Shown here piece by piece: positions 11,690 through 24,792 of a DNA stretch of 64,000 bases. The notes below the pieces were generated by a model, which was given only the letters and a program-made list of their open reading frames with translations, ran no database searches and was not told where the DNA came from. Within the stretch, counting starts at the first letter, position 1; every line of letters starts with the position of its first letter. This stretch comes from Xiphias gladius (Eukaryota > Chordata > Actinopteri > Istiophoriformes > Xiphiidae). The stretch is from contig NC_053418.1 in assembly GCF_016859285.1 (NCBI RefSeq), positions 9,203,501 through 9,267,500 on the forward strand, written 5' to 3'. The translations under genes and the position numbers were made by a program.

Positions 11690-11945
11690 TTCGTATCCAT
11701 CACTCTATACTATCAGGGAGGCACCTGAAAAGTTTCCAAATTCAGTCTGCGGCATGACAATGACCCCAAACACACAGCCAGAGTCATAAAGAACCAACCT
11801 CAGAAAACAAGAAGAGCGAGGAGTCCTGCAACATCATGGAGTCAGTCTGGGATCAGATGAAGAGCTACTCATGGCAATATTTTTGAAAACATCCTTACTT
11901 TACTTTTAGTACCTAAAACTTTTCCACAGGGGTGTATATTGGTTA
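11690..11945 (+). pseudogene. Degenerate Tc1/mariner-like transposase fragment
   Basis: Around 11755-11870 one forward frame reads HDNDPKHTARVIKN, which is the conserved DNDPKHT block next to the second catalytic aspartate of Tc1-like transposases. The next segment recalls the SVW(D)xMK stretch (GTCAGTCTGGGATCAGATGAAG) in a shifted frame. The right end, CCTAAAACTTTTCCACAGGGGTGTAT, resembles a Tc1-like terminal repeat. Frameshifts and stops show it is dead. About 0.25 kb of an element of about 1.5 kb remains. Confidence 0.6.
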
Positions 11946-13190
11946 CAACGGTCTGAATCCTCAGAAATCCAATATCGCACTAAATTTAACTGGCAGTTCC
12001 AATATTTTTAATTGGGTAACTAATTTTGTATATAAAAAGTTATTAAGGGTTAAATTTTATAACTCTTCCTTATCTGTCAAAAAATAAAACTTTCAACTAA
12101 TAAAGTATTTCAAGTATATTAAAGAATGTAAAAAGTATTAGAAAGGAAATTTTCATAATTTCATACTGCAATAAAGTCAGAAATCACATCACAAAAGTCA
12201 GAAATGACTGGATCAGCCCCTCATCACCACCGTTACTCCACCAGCATCTCCTACAACTCCACTACGCAGCTCGCCACTGTTGAGGCAACACGACTGTCTG
12301 AGTGTGAGGCCTTCAAAATTGCTGCTCTGCATGTCTACACATCGGCTATACGATCCTGCCTAGCGGGGTATGTTTCCCTCAATGTATGTATGTGTGTGTG
12401 TGCGCGCTCGCGCTGGGTCTGTTGCATGGCACATTCCTCAGATGCAGAGCACTGGAAAGGGCAGTGGCCCCACTTCACCAGAGGTGCAAGAGGGGGGATG
12501 GAGAGCAAAGTGATTGATGGCTGAGGGGAGAAGGCCAAACGGTGGGCTGAACAGGTGGATCTATCAGTGGAACAGTAACAGACTGACCGAGGCTAACACT
12601 GTATCTGCTAATCAAGCAGGTAAGAGTCAGACGTTCGAAAATAACAGCTGGATCTTTGGGCTGGATCCTGTCCTGAACATCAACCAACAGAGAAGACCTT
12701 TTTTTTTTTTAATGTTTTTTTGTTTCAAAAACATAAGATCAAGACGCGGAGGAAAACTTTAATTAAACATGAAGTTCAAAAGTTCATTCTTGAGATTAGC
12801 TGTTGCACAATTTCGATCATATCACAAGATCTTCATCGGCTGTCATGGAAATTTTATGTTCAAATTAGCTCACTTTTGAAAGAATAATCTTCTTTAACAA
12901 TCATCCTCTTACAAATGAAAGTTGAACTCAAAAGCAATAAAAACAAACCTTCCTCAGCTCAGTACCCTCAGGAGTTTTGTTGCTACAGCCTCAATTGGTC
13001 TGGTGTGACCAGTGGCTTATGGTGCTCAATGTTAGTGAACTTTAGACTTCTCTTCCATTTTGGTTTTAAAGCTCAGAAAAGCTCCTGAACAGCTACTAAA
13101 TGGACCTTGTGAGAGTGTCTTCTCAATTACTGCTATGAACCTCAACTTTTTTTCCTTCCTTAAGTCTTTTCTGGCAAAATATCTGCAACA
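11946..13190. other. Intergenic, no gene seen
   Basis: AT-rich with a short TG tract near 12388. The sequence ATCACAAGATCTTCATCGGC (12821-12840) is one of several dispersed copies of a short motif also at about 2690, 13776 and 49692. The frames at 12204-12762 have no recognisable domain. Confidence 0.4.
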
Positions 13191-13547
13191 TTAAACACTG
13201 GCAATAACAGAGAACAAAAACCGTTTTGTAAATGTATTCACATTTTTTCCATCATTTATACAGTCCTGTTGATGGATTTTTTTTTGCAAACTCTTTTCTT
13301 TTTTCCATTTTGAGTGTTGTATTATGTCCATTTTTCTTCCAGTTGTGCTTCTGGTAGTCTCAATATGTGTGTCAGTTGGTCCTACCTTCCCCCAGTTCCT
13401 TGTAATAGCCTTTGCACGTGCTACTAACAGTATTTTAAGCAAGTATCTGTTTCTTCCTATCAGAAAAATTGGAGATAAAGGACCAATAAGCTCATAGGGA
13501 CATAAAAACCTAGTATTTGTTGAAGCACTTTGCATTTCCCACAACAC
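13191..13547 (-). pseudogene. Probable LINE (L1/Tx1-like) reverse-transcriptase C-terminal fragment
   Basis: A minus-strand frame of 118 codons contains IFLIGR...LLKILLVARAKAITRNWG. This pattern resembles the segment after the reverse-transcriptase domain of L1-clade ORF2 (hydrophobic run, (A)R/K-K-A-I-T-x-x-W, then a basic tail). No catalytic FxDD motif is present, so this is only a 3' remnant. Alternatively it could be a chance frame; the AITRNW block is the main reason for the call. Confidence 0.45.
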
Positions 13548-16500
13548 GGTTGTTTTTTTGATATTTTCAAAGAGGCATGCAAGTGATGTACATCAAAAGA
13601 TCGACACTCTCTCGAACATTTCTGACATATATGTAACTGCTTACCTGAACAAATCAGATTTCATGTCCATGAATTTGCGAGAACCTCAGCTTTTAAAAAA
13701 CACATAAAAGCCTTAAAAGAGCTCAGAAAACATGTATGTCGCAGCTACAATTCCACGACAACTGGACAACTCCATCTGCTGATGAAGATCATGTGATATA
13801 ATCCAAAGATCCAGAACAGATATTAAATTAATCCTGTAGAGAGATCTTCTCAACCAACTAAAACATGTTAAAACTTCCGCGAGGAACAAAAAACGGGAGG
13901 ACAAAAAGAGATAAAAGGGAAACAGAGAAAGGCTGCTGAAGACGCATTTATCGGCGTTTCATGACAACCATGTTTCTAAAAATAAACGGGCTCTCCACCC
14001 TTTTAATGATATAAATGTGTGTTCTGTAGCTTTCTGTATTTCTGCAAACTGCGATTATTTCTGCTGGATAACATCACTCTGCTTTGACAAGGAACGCTAT
14101 CATTATGGATGTAAATAGTCCACAAATAGTTGACCCAGGGGAAGCAGCAAACATACTGTAAACACTCACGCACAGTTAGATAATGATGATGCACACACCC
14201 TCCACTGGTGACAATAAAAAGGTTTGCATTAACAACCATGGTGCAGCAGGATGCGTATAATGGCACGTTTCAGTCCTACCGCTGCCTCTGAGTCCGGACT
14301 TTCCTGTGAAAACACCCAAACACCGTTCACTCTGAAGGTCACAATCTCATCCTGATCCAAGAGCGATAAGGGGCTCAATTACCCCTCAGAGACCAGTTCA
14401 GCTCCCACCTTTCCAGTCACTCTCTGGGCTGGCAGCAAATCACCACCAGGAGGCCTGGCCTACATTCTCCAATGTGGGCCAGGGTCGCAGCCCTCACCTT
14501 TGTCCCACATGATCGGGGCTGAGCTAAGCAGATAACGTTAAACCTGACTACTTTTACTAGAAGCCTCACAAACACAGTAGGGGTTGTTTTATCATCTGTG
14601 GAATCACAAGTTGTGCGTCAGCAAAACAAAACATTGGATCAAGATGAAAAGACTGTAATCACGCTGGATCACTTTCTCTGCCACTGTTGGTCGTGGCTGC
14701 CAACAGCAAACACTCTGCCAATTCTTTGTTTTATGACACAAGAGAGAGTTTCGACTTCCTTTTAACAAACGGATACATTTCAGGTCTCTCTGACCTTTCT
14801 TCCCACATCAAGTAACAATGGTGGTTCTCAGCATGGGTCACTGGAATAGTATTAAATGATTAATTATTTTATATTTTAATTCATTATTAAATTATATTAA
14901 TTATATAGTAATAACAATTTTCTAATTTGAAATATTCTACACGTTTTCCCTTCAAATGAAGCAAGTTGAAGGGGGCTGGATTATCAACTGGTTGAACTGC
15001 TCACCACCCTGTAATATGCCACCCATCATGGGGGCTGCAGACAGGTGTTTCCGTTTTTTAAAGTATACAGATTTAAAACTACTTGCCATCTTCCTCACAG
15101 AATGACTGTTGGCATGATTGCAACGTCCTTTTCATTGGTAAAATTCTTAAGTTAGTTAACAAGCAAACAAAGAAGTACCTAAGTAGCGGCGCTGGTAAGA
15201 ACAGGTCACTCTCGGAATATTGAGGAAAGAAGTTTCAGTGCTTCCTTTTCTTATTTCCTTTAGCCTAAGATACACTGGGTCATTTTTTACTTTTGATCTA
15301 ATATTATAGATAAGAATATTCCACGTGTTCCAACCATCCCACTGTTAAATGATAATTCTTTGCTTAATTCTCTTACAAGTCTGACAGCAGGAAAAACGCT
15401 GTTCGCTGAAAAACCCTCAGGTTAACTCAAAGACAGATTTATTTCATGGTTGTATAATGTTATGGATTGGCAGAAAGATGTTACTTTAAGTATATATCCT
15501 ATATGATGTGTATGTGTATAGGTACATTTTTATTTGCATATGCAGCAATAACTGTAAGAAAACCCAAGGAGGGAATAGTGAGGGATTTTTTTTCTTCTGA
15601 CTTTATGTATATTCAGTTCTTGTGTTGTTTGTTATTTAACATTAGGTTAAGTTTATAGGATAGCATGTCCGTTTTTAACTGAATTTGCATAACCACAAGG
15701 CTCATAAACTAATTTACTTTGCATTGTGGTCTCCTTCACATTTATCCATAGTACCGTGACATTTTCTATCTAAGCCAAAGTGGCTAGAAAATGAAAAAGG
15801 ACATAATTTGGAGTGAGATTTGATTTGGTATGAGCCTGTCTTTTGTCTACATGACCCACTGTCTCAAACCTTTGTGACAGCAAGCAAAGTCCTGCTGAAG
15901 TGAAGCTCATCAGGGATTTCTCATTTGACAACTCAGAACAACAAGTACGACCGAATAACACTTCATTTTAAAACATCTGTAAATTCCAATGTATTTCCAA
16001 ATAATCTCCTAGGAAGTGTCCTGGAAAGAACAATAAAATTCGTACTAATTATGGGTAAAATAGAGTGTGATCTGTCGGTACACTTCCAGTTATTTCTAAA
16101 TGCCAAGTTAGCACGAACTTGATACTTTAGCAGGTGAGCTAAACATGGAAAATGTGAAATGTGCCTACAAACAAGCATACTATATATAAAAGAAGAAAGT
16201 TTCAATAATAAATATATGAGTAATAAATATTAACTTGGCTTTAAATGGAGCAATTTCTTTCAGTGTATAAAAAGATTAATACTACCTGATGACAATATCA
16301 ACCTAAAAACTGAAGGTGAACTCTGAATCTGTAAAAGACAAATGATCTACATCTAAAATAATAAAAAAATCTCAAAACAATAAACATGACTTTGGGCAAT
16401 CAATCTATCAAGCCATTTAATATGATTTATTAAAACATGTTTAAAATGTAATGTGGTGCGAACTACTCACATACATAGACGGGAATAAAAAACAGAAATT

Positions 16501-16769
16501 TAAAAGCAAAAATAATACTTCCACACATTGACAAAAAGACTGTACAACATACACACAAACTGATTAAAACCTTTGAAAACAAAAAACCATGGACAAAGTT
16601 CTTGTAGCGGTGACACTGTACATGTCTGACGAGATTGATTAATTTCAGTCACATCTAACATGAATCTGTGAACAGCAGCAGCAGCACTCACTGTTCAAGA
16701 CTCAAGCCAAGAACTAGGACTGAAAAACTCAAAACTCGTGCTCACGTTCCCTTTGAGTGCTGAAGTTTC
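13548..16769. other. Intergenic region downstream of cdc45
   Basis: No exon-like features. The short dispersed motif CTGCTGATGAAGATCATGTG lies at 13776-13795. The part nearest cdc45 contains its 3' UTR; on the minus strand an AATAAA lies at 16426-16431, about 340 bases after the stop codon, and is the best candidate poly(A) signal. Confidence 0.45.
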
Positions 16770-18922
16770 TCATGACAGGAGGGTGATGAGTGCATCCAGA
16801 AACTTACTTCTGTCTTCCGTCTTCAGTTCGATTACTGCAGAGGGAAGAAAACGTGAGCACACCCATCTCCCAGCAACATGTTTTCATTGGGGACATTGCA
16901 AGCAATATGAAAAAGAAGGAGTCGAATATCATCTGTCTTGATACCCAGAAAAAGTAGTTTGGAATAAATGTTGGGGGTGGGGATGTGTGGAAATGCTCAA
17001 AACTTATTCTACTCATGACGCATGTCTCATGTATTGAAATGCACATCACGAGCTTCACATTTATTTCATGATGCCTGGCGCTCGGTCACATAATTGACCG
17101 TTTAGTGAGGCTGGATGAATAAATGCTGGAATGTAAATTACACGAAAGCAAGGCTGCCACCTAGAGTCTAAAGAAGAGACTGACATCTATGTAAGAGCAT
17201 CCATTCTTGAGGCATTTGTATCAGTGTCAGCCAAATTAAAATTACAACCTTTTAAGACTTAGTTAATACCACATAGAATTTATTTACATTTAGGGCAAAT
17301 TTTTGTCTGTACTTCCCTGCTGTACATTTCAATAATTCCTGATCATAATAAATTGATGAGCTTCCTAGCTACTGTAGCTAGAGCAGCAACAATTTGTCAA
17401 TTAGTCAATCGACAGATATCTATGTATCATTTTAATCATCAAATTCAAAAAAAGAATGTGAAGGTTTGAGGCTTTTCTTTGTCATACATGACTGTAAACT
17501 GAGTATCTTTGAGCTTTAAGACTCTTGGAGAAAAATATCTGAAGACATCAACTTGGACTATGGGAAAGTATAATTTATCATCATTATCCTTTAACTATTT
17601 TCTGACAATTTATAGACAAAACGAGTGATCGATGATGGAAAATAATCGCCCTAACTATAGCTAACGGTGGTGACAGTGTTTGTTATGAGTCTGAAGGTAC
17701 TGACTAAACCACCGTAAAAAAGGATTGAACAGCCTCCTGCAGCACAAACACTGTCACAACAATCCCACTTTTAGTTTATAGACACACTGTATAACGTCAC
17801 CCGACAGCTTGAAATTGGACACAAAAACATCCTATAACTAACTATGGCAAGCAAGAAAAAATATTCAAGACCTTGGAAAATAAAATAGAAGACTTTTTAA
17901 TATCTTCTAAGGGCCTTTTTTTTTTTTGAGGGAACTGAATTAAATGCTTTAAGACTTCAAGATACAGTTAGATGCTGTGCACAGTAGAACAGTAAACGAT
18001 CCTGTTACTTACTCGACGTTTCAAAGTGGTCATGAAGAGTTCGGGAGCTGGTGCTCTCTGCAGCTTTCTCAAATGCTCGACCAAAGAAACTTATAGAGTA
18101 GAGAGAAAGGAAAAGATGATTTTCTTATCAGTACGTCTGCAGAGTCAGTACCAAAGAAAATGGAATCAGACATGGAATATTCAACTGTAGAGCACAAATA
18201 CCATGTTTCTGCAGTTATATTTCAAACGGAAACTTGTGACTGAAACAGCTTCTTAAATCAGGTAAGCACTTTCATTGAAGTCATTCATTTGCGTAACATG
18301 CAGCTCAGCTCATCATTTTTTTTTTTACTTAGAGGTCTTACTTCTTCTTGTCAGATGTCTCGGACTCCGGTGGGATTCCCACAACAATGACAGTTCCCTT
18401 CTCCAGATCCTTGGGAGCAGCCATGACGAGGGGAAGCAGTTTACAGCGTTTATTCCTCGTCTAAAAAAACCAAGACACCATGAGTGAAAGAGTGGAAAGA
18501 CAGCTCTAACGGCGTGATTTCAGTCTACTTCCTTCACATTCTCATCAAATTTTGAGAGCAATCAGAAACTCACCGAATGGACGAAAGCCTTCAGGAGGTA
18601 TTTGCAGAGCAGAATCAAGGCCATGGGTTTAGAGAAGAGCTTCACATCAGGAGTTCCCTACACATGAAAGAGCAGGAGGAGAAGAGGATTAATCTGAGCA
18701 GGGTATCCTGCTAACAAACAGCCAGACAGAGAGACACACACACACACAGACACACACGTCAGTCAAACAGACACTCTTACCTCCATGAGGTAGCAGTAGA
18801 GGAAGGGTCCCTGCGACAGGATGAGGTTGGTACAGATGCAGCTGGCTACAGTCTGCTGGAGAGCAATCAGCTTCTTCTTAGCCAGGTCAATGCCAGAATG
18901 CAGACGATCAAGGTTACTCCTG

Positions 18923-18973
<51 letters not shown>

Positions 18974-21900
18974 TCGATTAAAAATAAATACGTAAATAAA
19001 AATAATTAAACCCCCCCCCAAAAAGAAAAAGAAAAACTTTTTATAGCTTTATAACACTAGCTCGGTCTTGGTCACCAACATTTTGGAGGAAATCTGCGGG
19101 CATTAAGATTTTAGGCAATGATCTAACTAAAACTTCAAGCGACTTTGTGACAACAACGATCACGTAAGTTTACTGCAGGTCACATTGTGTGAGATGGGTC
19201 TAATAAAATCTTGGTTGCTATCTGTGTCAGAACGTATGATATAAATTTAAGCACCACGATGTAAAAGAAAAATGTATATGAGACCCGAGGCTCGCCATCA
19301 GCTTGTGTCATTCATCTGTGCTGCAATTCTGCAGGATTTTCTTATTTGTTAGAGTCACACAAACTTTTTTCCTACTTTTGTGTCCATTTGGTTTGTGTAT
19401 GCACACGTTTCCCCCTAAACTTTAATTGGCGGGTGTATTCTGTGTCATTCCACGCCGTATTCTGACTGGTTGGTTTGTAGACGTGAGTCACAGCAGCTGT
19501 CACACTGTGAAAATTTGATCATAAATTCCAGACAGCCTTAAATTTGAAGCAGCATGTATTTGGTCATCGGCCATCGGTGTCGACTTGTCTCAGTGCGATT
19601 TAGGATCAACGATTTGGACTACCGACCGCAGATTTTTTTTTTTTACCACATTTCTCTCATGACTGTCAATTTACGTCTCAGACAGCCCAAAACTACACAG
19701 TGTGAAGGGGCCTTTTGAGCCTGCTACACACCTGGAAAGGGAGTCAAGAGCCTTGATGAAGTTGTCGCTGTCATCTTTGTCAGTGCTTTCCAGCAAAGCG
19801 GCAGTAGCATGCACCATGTCACTGGCCAGGAAACGGTTCTTAAAGCCAAAGTGAACACCAAACGTCTGGATACGGATATCCTTCATACTGATAAAGAGGG
19901 GAAAACAAAAGACAAATCATTTCAGGTTTTCTATCAAAAAAAGGGATTTGTGTGCAACCTATAAAAGAAACGTAATGACAGCATTTATCTCTTTAAGTCT
20001 CTTCTAGATTCATACCCATATTTATTAGAAGACTCTTCGATGACTTCCCTTAGGTTTTCTTTGATTGACATGTCCATGGAATTGAATTTCTGTCGCACTT
20101 GCCTCAGGGGTAGCCTGTTACACGCAACATCAACAAATATTAGCAAGTAAAACAAATAAACTCTATTTCACATCAAAGGCTGACCTTGAATTCAACTCAA
20201 TAAAAACAGTAGGTTTGTCGATAAGACGTTTCCCTGTTGACACACAAGGCACTGATTTTTAGTCACTCACCCCATGTCAGCTAGGAACTCCTGGAGTTTC
20301 TTTTGTCCATTTAACGTCCAAAGTTTGAAGCTGCACGACGTGTAACATGAATTACAGATGCTCTCATACAGAGACCAGTGCTGATAGAGGGTTAGACGCA
20401 GGCTGAAGCAGGAGGTCAAGGAAAACGAAAAAAAGACACAGCTACAATAAATTACTGCAGCAAACGGGGAACGACGCTGGGTTTGTGGATCTCAACAGTG
20501 ATGGTGTGTCAAATGAATTAAGGATACTCGTATTCAAAGGAGATCCTCATACAGTCGATGGAGAGCGAGTTCTCCTCATCCTCATTTCGGTGGTTATGCC
20601 GGGAAACATGTCGCTGCATTGTGGCGACGTCTGTTATGTACTTCATACTAAAAGAAACAAGACAGACAAGATTAATTCAATGCGGGTAAACAACTTGATG
20701 TAAAGACATCTCGTCACCAATGATGAACCGAAAACCTATGAATGAATGCTCTACAGCAGGAAGTACCCCTGTTTAAGTCCGTGGGAATCATTTTATGTTT
20801 TTGAGGATTACGTTTTGAAATACTGAAGAAATACTTACTGTGTGATTTTATCATGAACCCACTGGTCTGCCAGCCCAATGATGGCCCACCTGCAAAAATA
20901 AGAAACTGAATCTAAAAGTCTGTGCAGTGAACTGTGCATTTCCACCCTGTTTATGTCATTAAAAAAAAAAAACTTTGATCAGATAGCTTACCAGAGCATG
21001 TCCTTGTTGTCTTTAGTCAACACCCATGCAAGCTCAAAAAACATCAGTGCTGCCTGACAAAAAGACACATATGAAAACTTTTGTATTCAGGAATAACAAC
21101 AGAATATGTAAAATGGAAAGTCAACACACAGCTGTTGCATTGTGAACTCTCAAATGTGTGTGTAGATATAAAAACGTCTTACAATTTAACAGTTTGTAAA
21201 AGTTTAAGACATGAAAATGATCAAATTCATTTTCCATGCTCAGCTAGGGTTTCCAGAACTAAAACTCTTAAAAACTTTCTACTCACAGACGTCCCATGAT
21301 ATTCATACTGCTCGTAGTCAAACAAGATTTCCCTCCTGAGAAATGAGTAAAACATTAGTATCAATTTAGAAATAGTAATGTAACACAATCCTTATATCTC
21401 CTTAAAAACACTTCACCTTCGTGCCTCCCACTCCCTCCTCGCTCGCTGTCTTTCAATTCTCCTCTCAACTGCTCCCTGCAACGAAATGACCACAAACATT
21501 AATGACACAGCCACACTGCTCTGATTCATTTCAGTGGAGTTTACTAATTCTGTTCAACATGTACTTCGTCAAATCTCCTCCGTTTGCCTGATGGCTCTGA
21601 GCCTTCATCGCTCTCATTTCCAGAGTCGCCTCCTTCTTCGTCATCGTCATCTCGGAAAATATCATCATATGAAGGCACGCCTAGGTCATCATCCTGTTTG
21701 ATTAGTAGCTTTATCTGTCGATGAGATGACAGGAGTTTATACAATGAAAAATCCCAGACGTGTAAGCACAGCAGCACAGTTTCCACCGAGATGTGGTTTA
21801 ATATTTTGGTATCACTCACAGACTTCTAGGGCTAAACAGGAGAAAGCACTCAACCAGTAGGCAAACTAATAAAAACAAATGGATGCAGCACATACAAAAG

Positions 21901-24792
21901 TAACATTATAATGTTTTGTGTTTTATTCTTTCATTGAAATCATTTGAGCTGAATTGATCATTATCCAACAACCTGGGTGTCATTGTAGACATTGACCACA
22001 TCTATAGGACGGCGGGTGTCACAGATGAAGAAGACGGAGTCATCATCTGGCTGCAGCATCTCAAGGAGGTCAACATTTGCCCCACAGTTGATGAGAACAA
22101 AGTATCGGAACTACAACACAACACATTACAAAATAATATTATATTAAATGTATAATCATTTAGTTTAGCAACACAGTGCGGAAAACCTCAACAGATCTTC
22201 CTTATTTATGCTTCAGTCATATTTTCTGTGTAAGCTCAGGTGTGATTTGACCATACCTGCTCTTTGTGTTCAAGGAAGGCAGTGCCAAGGTCCTGCCAAC
22301 CTGTAACTGGCACGAGTGTATACTGGACCTGGTCGCAGTGGAACAGCGCCTGGTAAAGAAACAAAAAGACTCAGCAATTATCGTGTAATTTACTAATTCA
22401 TCATTAGCCTCTCGCTGATGAAGAAGGGCACAAGAACACTGAAGCCATTCGGTGACAAAAAGCAGCCTCTAATAAACTTTATAGACAATTCTGAAAGTAT
22501 AACGATAAATGTTTTATCAGCATTTGATTTCAGGATCCATTAATCTGATCTCAGTAATGTGCATTAACAAGATATAAATTTAGCATGTTTAAAATTTTCC
22601 CTTTAAATGTTGCCGACCATAAGCGTAAGAGTATTGGGAATACTTAATTACCATGTTCTCCTTTTCACAAGCTTCAACAGATCCACTAATCCTGACCACC
22701 GTTTAAAAAGCACACACGTCAGTTACTGTACGAAACACTTGCCGCACAAGGGAGGAGCTCCATATCATTTGGGTCTACATTATTTGATTAATCGAAAAAT
22801 AGTGACAAATTTGCACCACTTAAGTACAATATCAACCATGACAGGTCGTTCATCTTGTGGTTCCGGTCTTGTACAAGGACTCTATGTCTAAATCTAAATT
22901 GTTGTAATTAATATTGAGCTCATTTGCCTTGAAGTTTTGTTTTATCAAATTGCCTCAATTATTTTCTGTGTCCAGTAATTAATACACAGAAAACCTCAGA
23001 CAGGGTCATATTATTCTATCATAGGAAAACTGCCTGGCAATTATTTTCTTTAATTATCAGTTGATCGTTCAGTGTATAAAATGTCAGAAAATAGGGAAAA
23101 GGCCCATCATTATTCCCTGAATAGGGAATAGGGGACAGTGGGTTTCAGTATGGGCCCAACAACACATTTTTGCCCCTGGGAGCCCAGGAGGTTAATTACA
23201 GGCATGAGGATACATAATTACAAATATTTTTAATATTTATTAATCTGCTGATTATTTTTTCAATTTATCAATTAATCGTTTAATCTTTCAATGTCAAAAA
23301 CTTGTTCAACCAAAACTCCAAGTACCCGAAAATATTTAGATTATAATATGTATATATACACACACAACAGGAAAAGCAGGAAATCCTCTCATTTGAGAGG
23401 CTAGAATCAGAAAATATTTGGCACTGCTTCACTACTTTTGCTTGAAAATGACAGACGATTAATCAATTATCAAAATAGTTGCTGACTATCTTTCTGTTGA
23501 TCAAGTAATCTGGGGCTGCAACTAACCATTATTTTAATTATCAATCTGCCAATTGTTTTTCTGATTTTTTTTTGATAAAATGTCAAAATTGAGAAAAATT
23601 TTATGTTAAAATGATGATATGTGGGTTTTGGGGACTTATAATGAGTATTTTACACTATTTTGGACAGTTGATAAATCAAACACGCAATCAAAACATTAAC
23701 TGGTAATAATAGAATAATCGTTAGTTGCAGCCCTAGAATCTTCAGTTGTCATATCTGACTTGACAGACAATTTTACCCCCATCTGTTGCTGTAGTTTTTG
23801 AATGTTGGTGGCTGTAACCACATAGTATTTTTAATATCAGTCTATTTCGCAGCTTATATTTTTGATTAATCGTGTAATCATTCTGGTACGAAAATGTCAA
23901 AAGGGATGACAAATGTCTTCATGTTCCATAGACCAATAAGGCTGCAATTAACGATTATTTTTATCATCAATTAGCCTGTATTAATCTGTATTTTAATAGG
24001 TAATTCCTTGATCAATTCATTGTTTGGTCTATAAAAAGTTGTGAAAAATGCTTGTCAAAATTTTTCCGCAGCCCAAAGCAGTGTCTTCGAATATCTTTTT
24101 TTTTTCGACCAACTAGATACTCTCATGTATGACATAACATCTTCACATTTGGGAGGCTGGAACCAGCAGATGTTTGCTTATTATATGCCTAAAACAATTA
24201 TTTTATTATGAAAATAGTTTTCTGTGACTGACTAATCGATCGGTCGACTAGTAGCTGCCACTCTAGACTGATCATTTCAGCTCCGTACATCTTTAATCGG
24301 AGGGGACAGGAGATGTCAGTCTGATCCCACAGGATGTCATCGATGACAAAGGTGAGTCAACAAAAAGGTTTTTTTAGGCCCAAACACAGGTAACAGGAGC
24401 CGACGTCTGCTGAAAGTTAAGTTGGGTATCTTACCTGTAGTATCTTGCAGGCGCAGAGAGCGTCGATGTCCGATGCCACCAGGAGTGCGACTCTCTGAAA
24501 GCAGATTAATGTACGATGTGGGGAGGGGGGAAACAAAACAAAACAAAACAAAGAAATCTCCCTTTTTTGATCAATAAAACAAAGTTTTCACAAATTTGAA
24601 AGTGGGTTGAGGTTTTAGCTACAATGTCAAACACCCTTTCACAACAGTAAGAGGAACAGAGAAGCGGTCGCTCGTAGTTGTAAGGTAAGTTTCCCTTGGT
24701 TTAAGTTAGCTAACCTTATGTTACACTTAGTGCAAACTTACCTGGTTGGCAACAACTTCATAAAATTCCTTCCTTATGTCCGTGACGAACAT
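16770..24792 (-). CDS. cdc45: CDC45, subunit of the CMG replicative helicase (18 coding exons)
   Basis: Cdc45 binds MCM2-7 and GINS to form the CMG helicase in the nucleus. Coding exons, 5' to 3' on the minus strand: 24742-24792, 24435-24494, 22257-22349, 21973-22110, 21565-21714, 21417-21475, 21287-21335, 20992-21053, 20839-20889, 20528-20647, 20271-20402, 20016-20114, 19732-19887, 18781-18919, 18574-18657, 18342-18460, 18013-18089, 16770-16834. All junctions have GT/AG and keep frame; the sum is 1704 nt, 567 aa plus stop (human 566). Recognisable blocks: [14 protein letters not shown] start, the RecJ/DHH-like [13 protein letters not shown] (residues 25-36), [30 protein letters not shown], an acidic serine-rich linker (about 135-155) followed by basic [34 protein letters not shown], and the C-terminal ALITLLS. 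The gene looks intact. An E2F-type site lies upstream. Confidence 0.95.
17380..17660 (-). repeat. MITE family A copy in cdc45 last intron
   Basis: Reverse-oriented member of family A, in the intron before the last cdc45 exon. Landmarks: AGCAGCAACAATTTGTCAATTAGTC at its left end, ACTGTAAACTGAGTATCTTTG in the middle, and CTATTTTCTGACAATTTATAGAC followed by AAAATAATCG at its right end. No coding frame. Confidence 0.6.
18931..18970 (-). repeat. (GA/CT)n microsatellite serving as polypyrimidine tract of a cdc45 acceptor
   Basis: On the transcribed strand this is a (CT)n run of about 40 nt, followed by TGTGTGTGCAG and then cdc45 coding exon 14 (18781-18919). The repeat sits exactly where the polypyrimidine tract is expected. 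Confidence 0.8.
23020..23510 (+). repeat. MITE family A, interrupted copy in cdc45 intron 2
   Basis: The 5' part (GCAATTATTTTCTTTAATTATCA...AAAATGTCAGAAAATAGGG, 23037-23100) and 3' part (about 23240-23510, with CTCTCATTTGAGAGGCT and the terminal TTGATCAAGTAATC) are separated by about 120 bases of unrelated sequence containing GAATAGGGAATAGGGG. It is the first of three adjacent family members. Confidence 0.6.
23512..23733 (+). mobile_element. MITE family A, short copy with visible terminal inverted repeats
   Basis: The left end GGGGCTGCAACTAAC and right end GTTAGTTGCAGCCC are almost perfect inverted repeats, 222 bp apart. The copy directly abuts the previous family member. The internal ACTTATAATGAGTATTTTACACTATTTTGGACAG shows an internally deleted element. 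It defines the termini of the whole family. Confidence 0.75.
23940..24275 (+). repeat. MITE family A copy in cdc45 intron 2
   Basis: Starts AAGGCTGCAATTAACGATTA, contains GGTCTATAAAAAGTTGTGAAAAATG, then TTCACATTTGGGAGGCTGGAACCAGC, and ends with GACTAATCGATCGGTCGACTAGTAGCTG. It is the third family member in this 2.1 kb intron and the one closest to exon 2. Confidence 0.65.
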
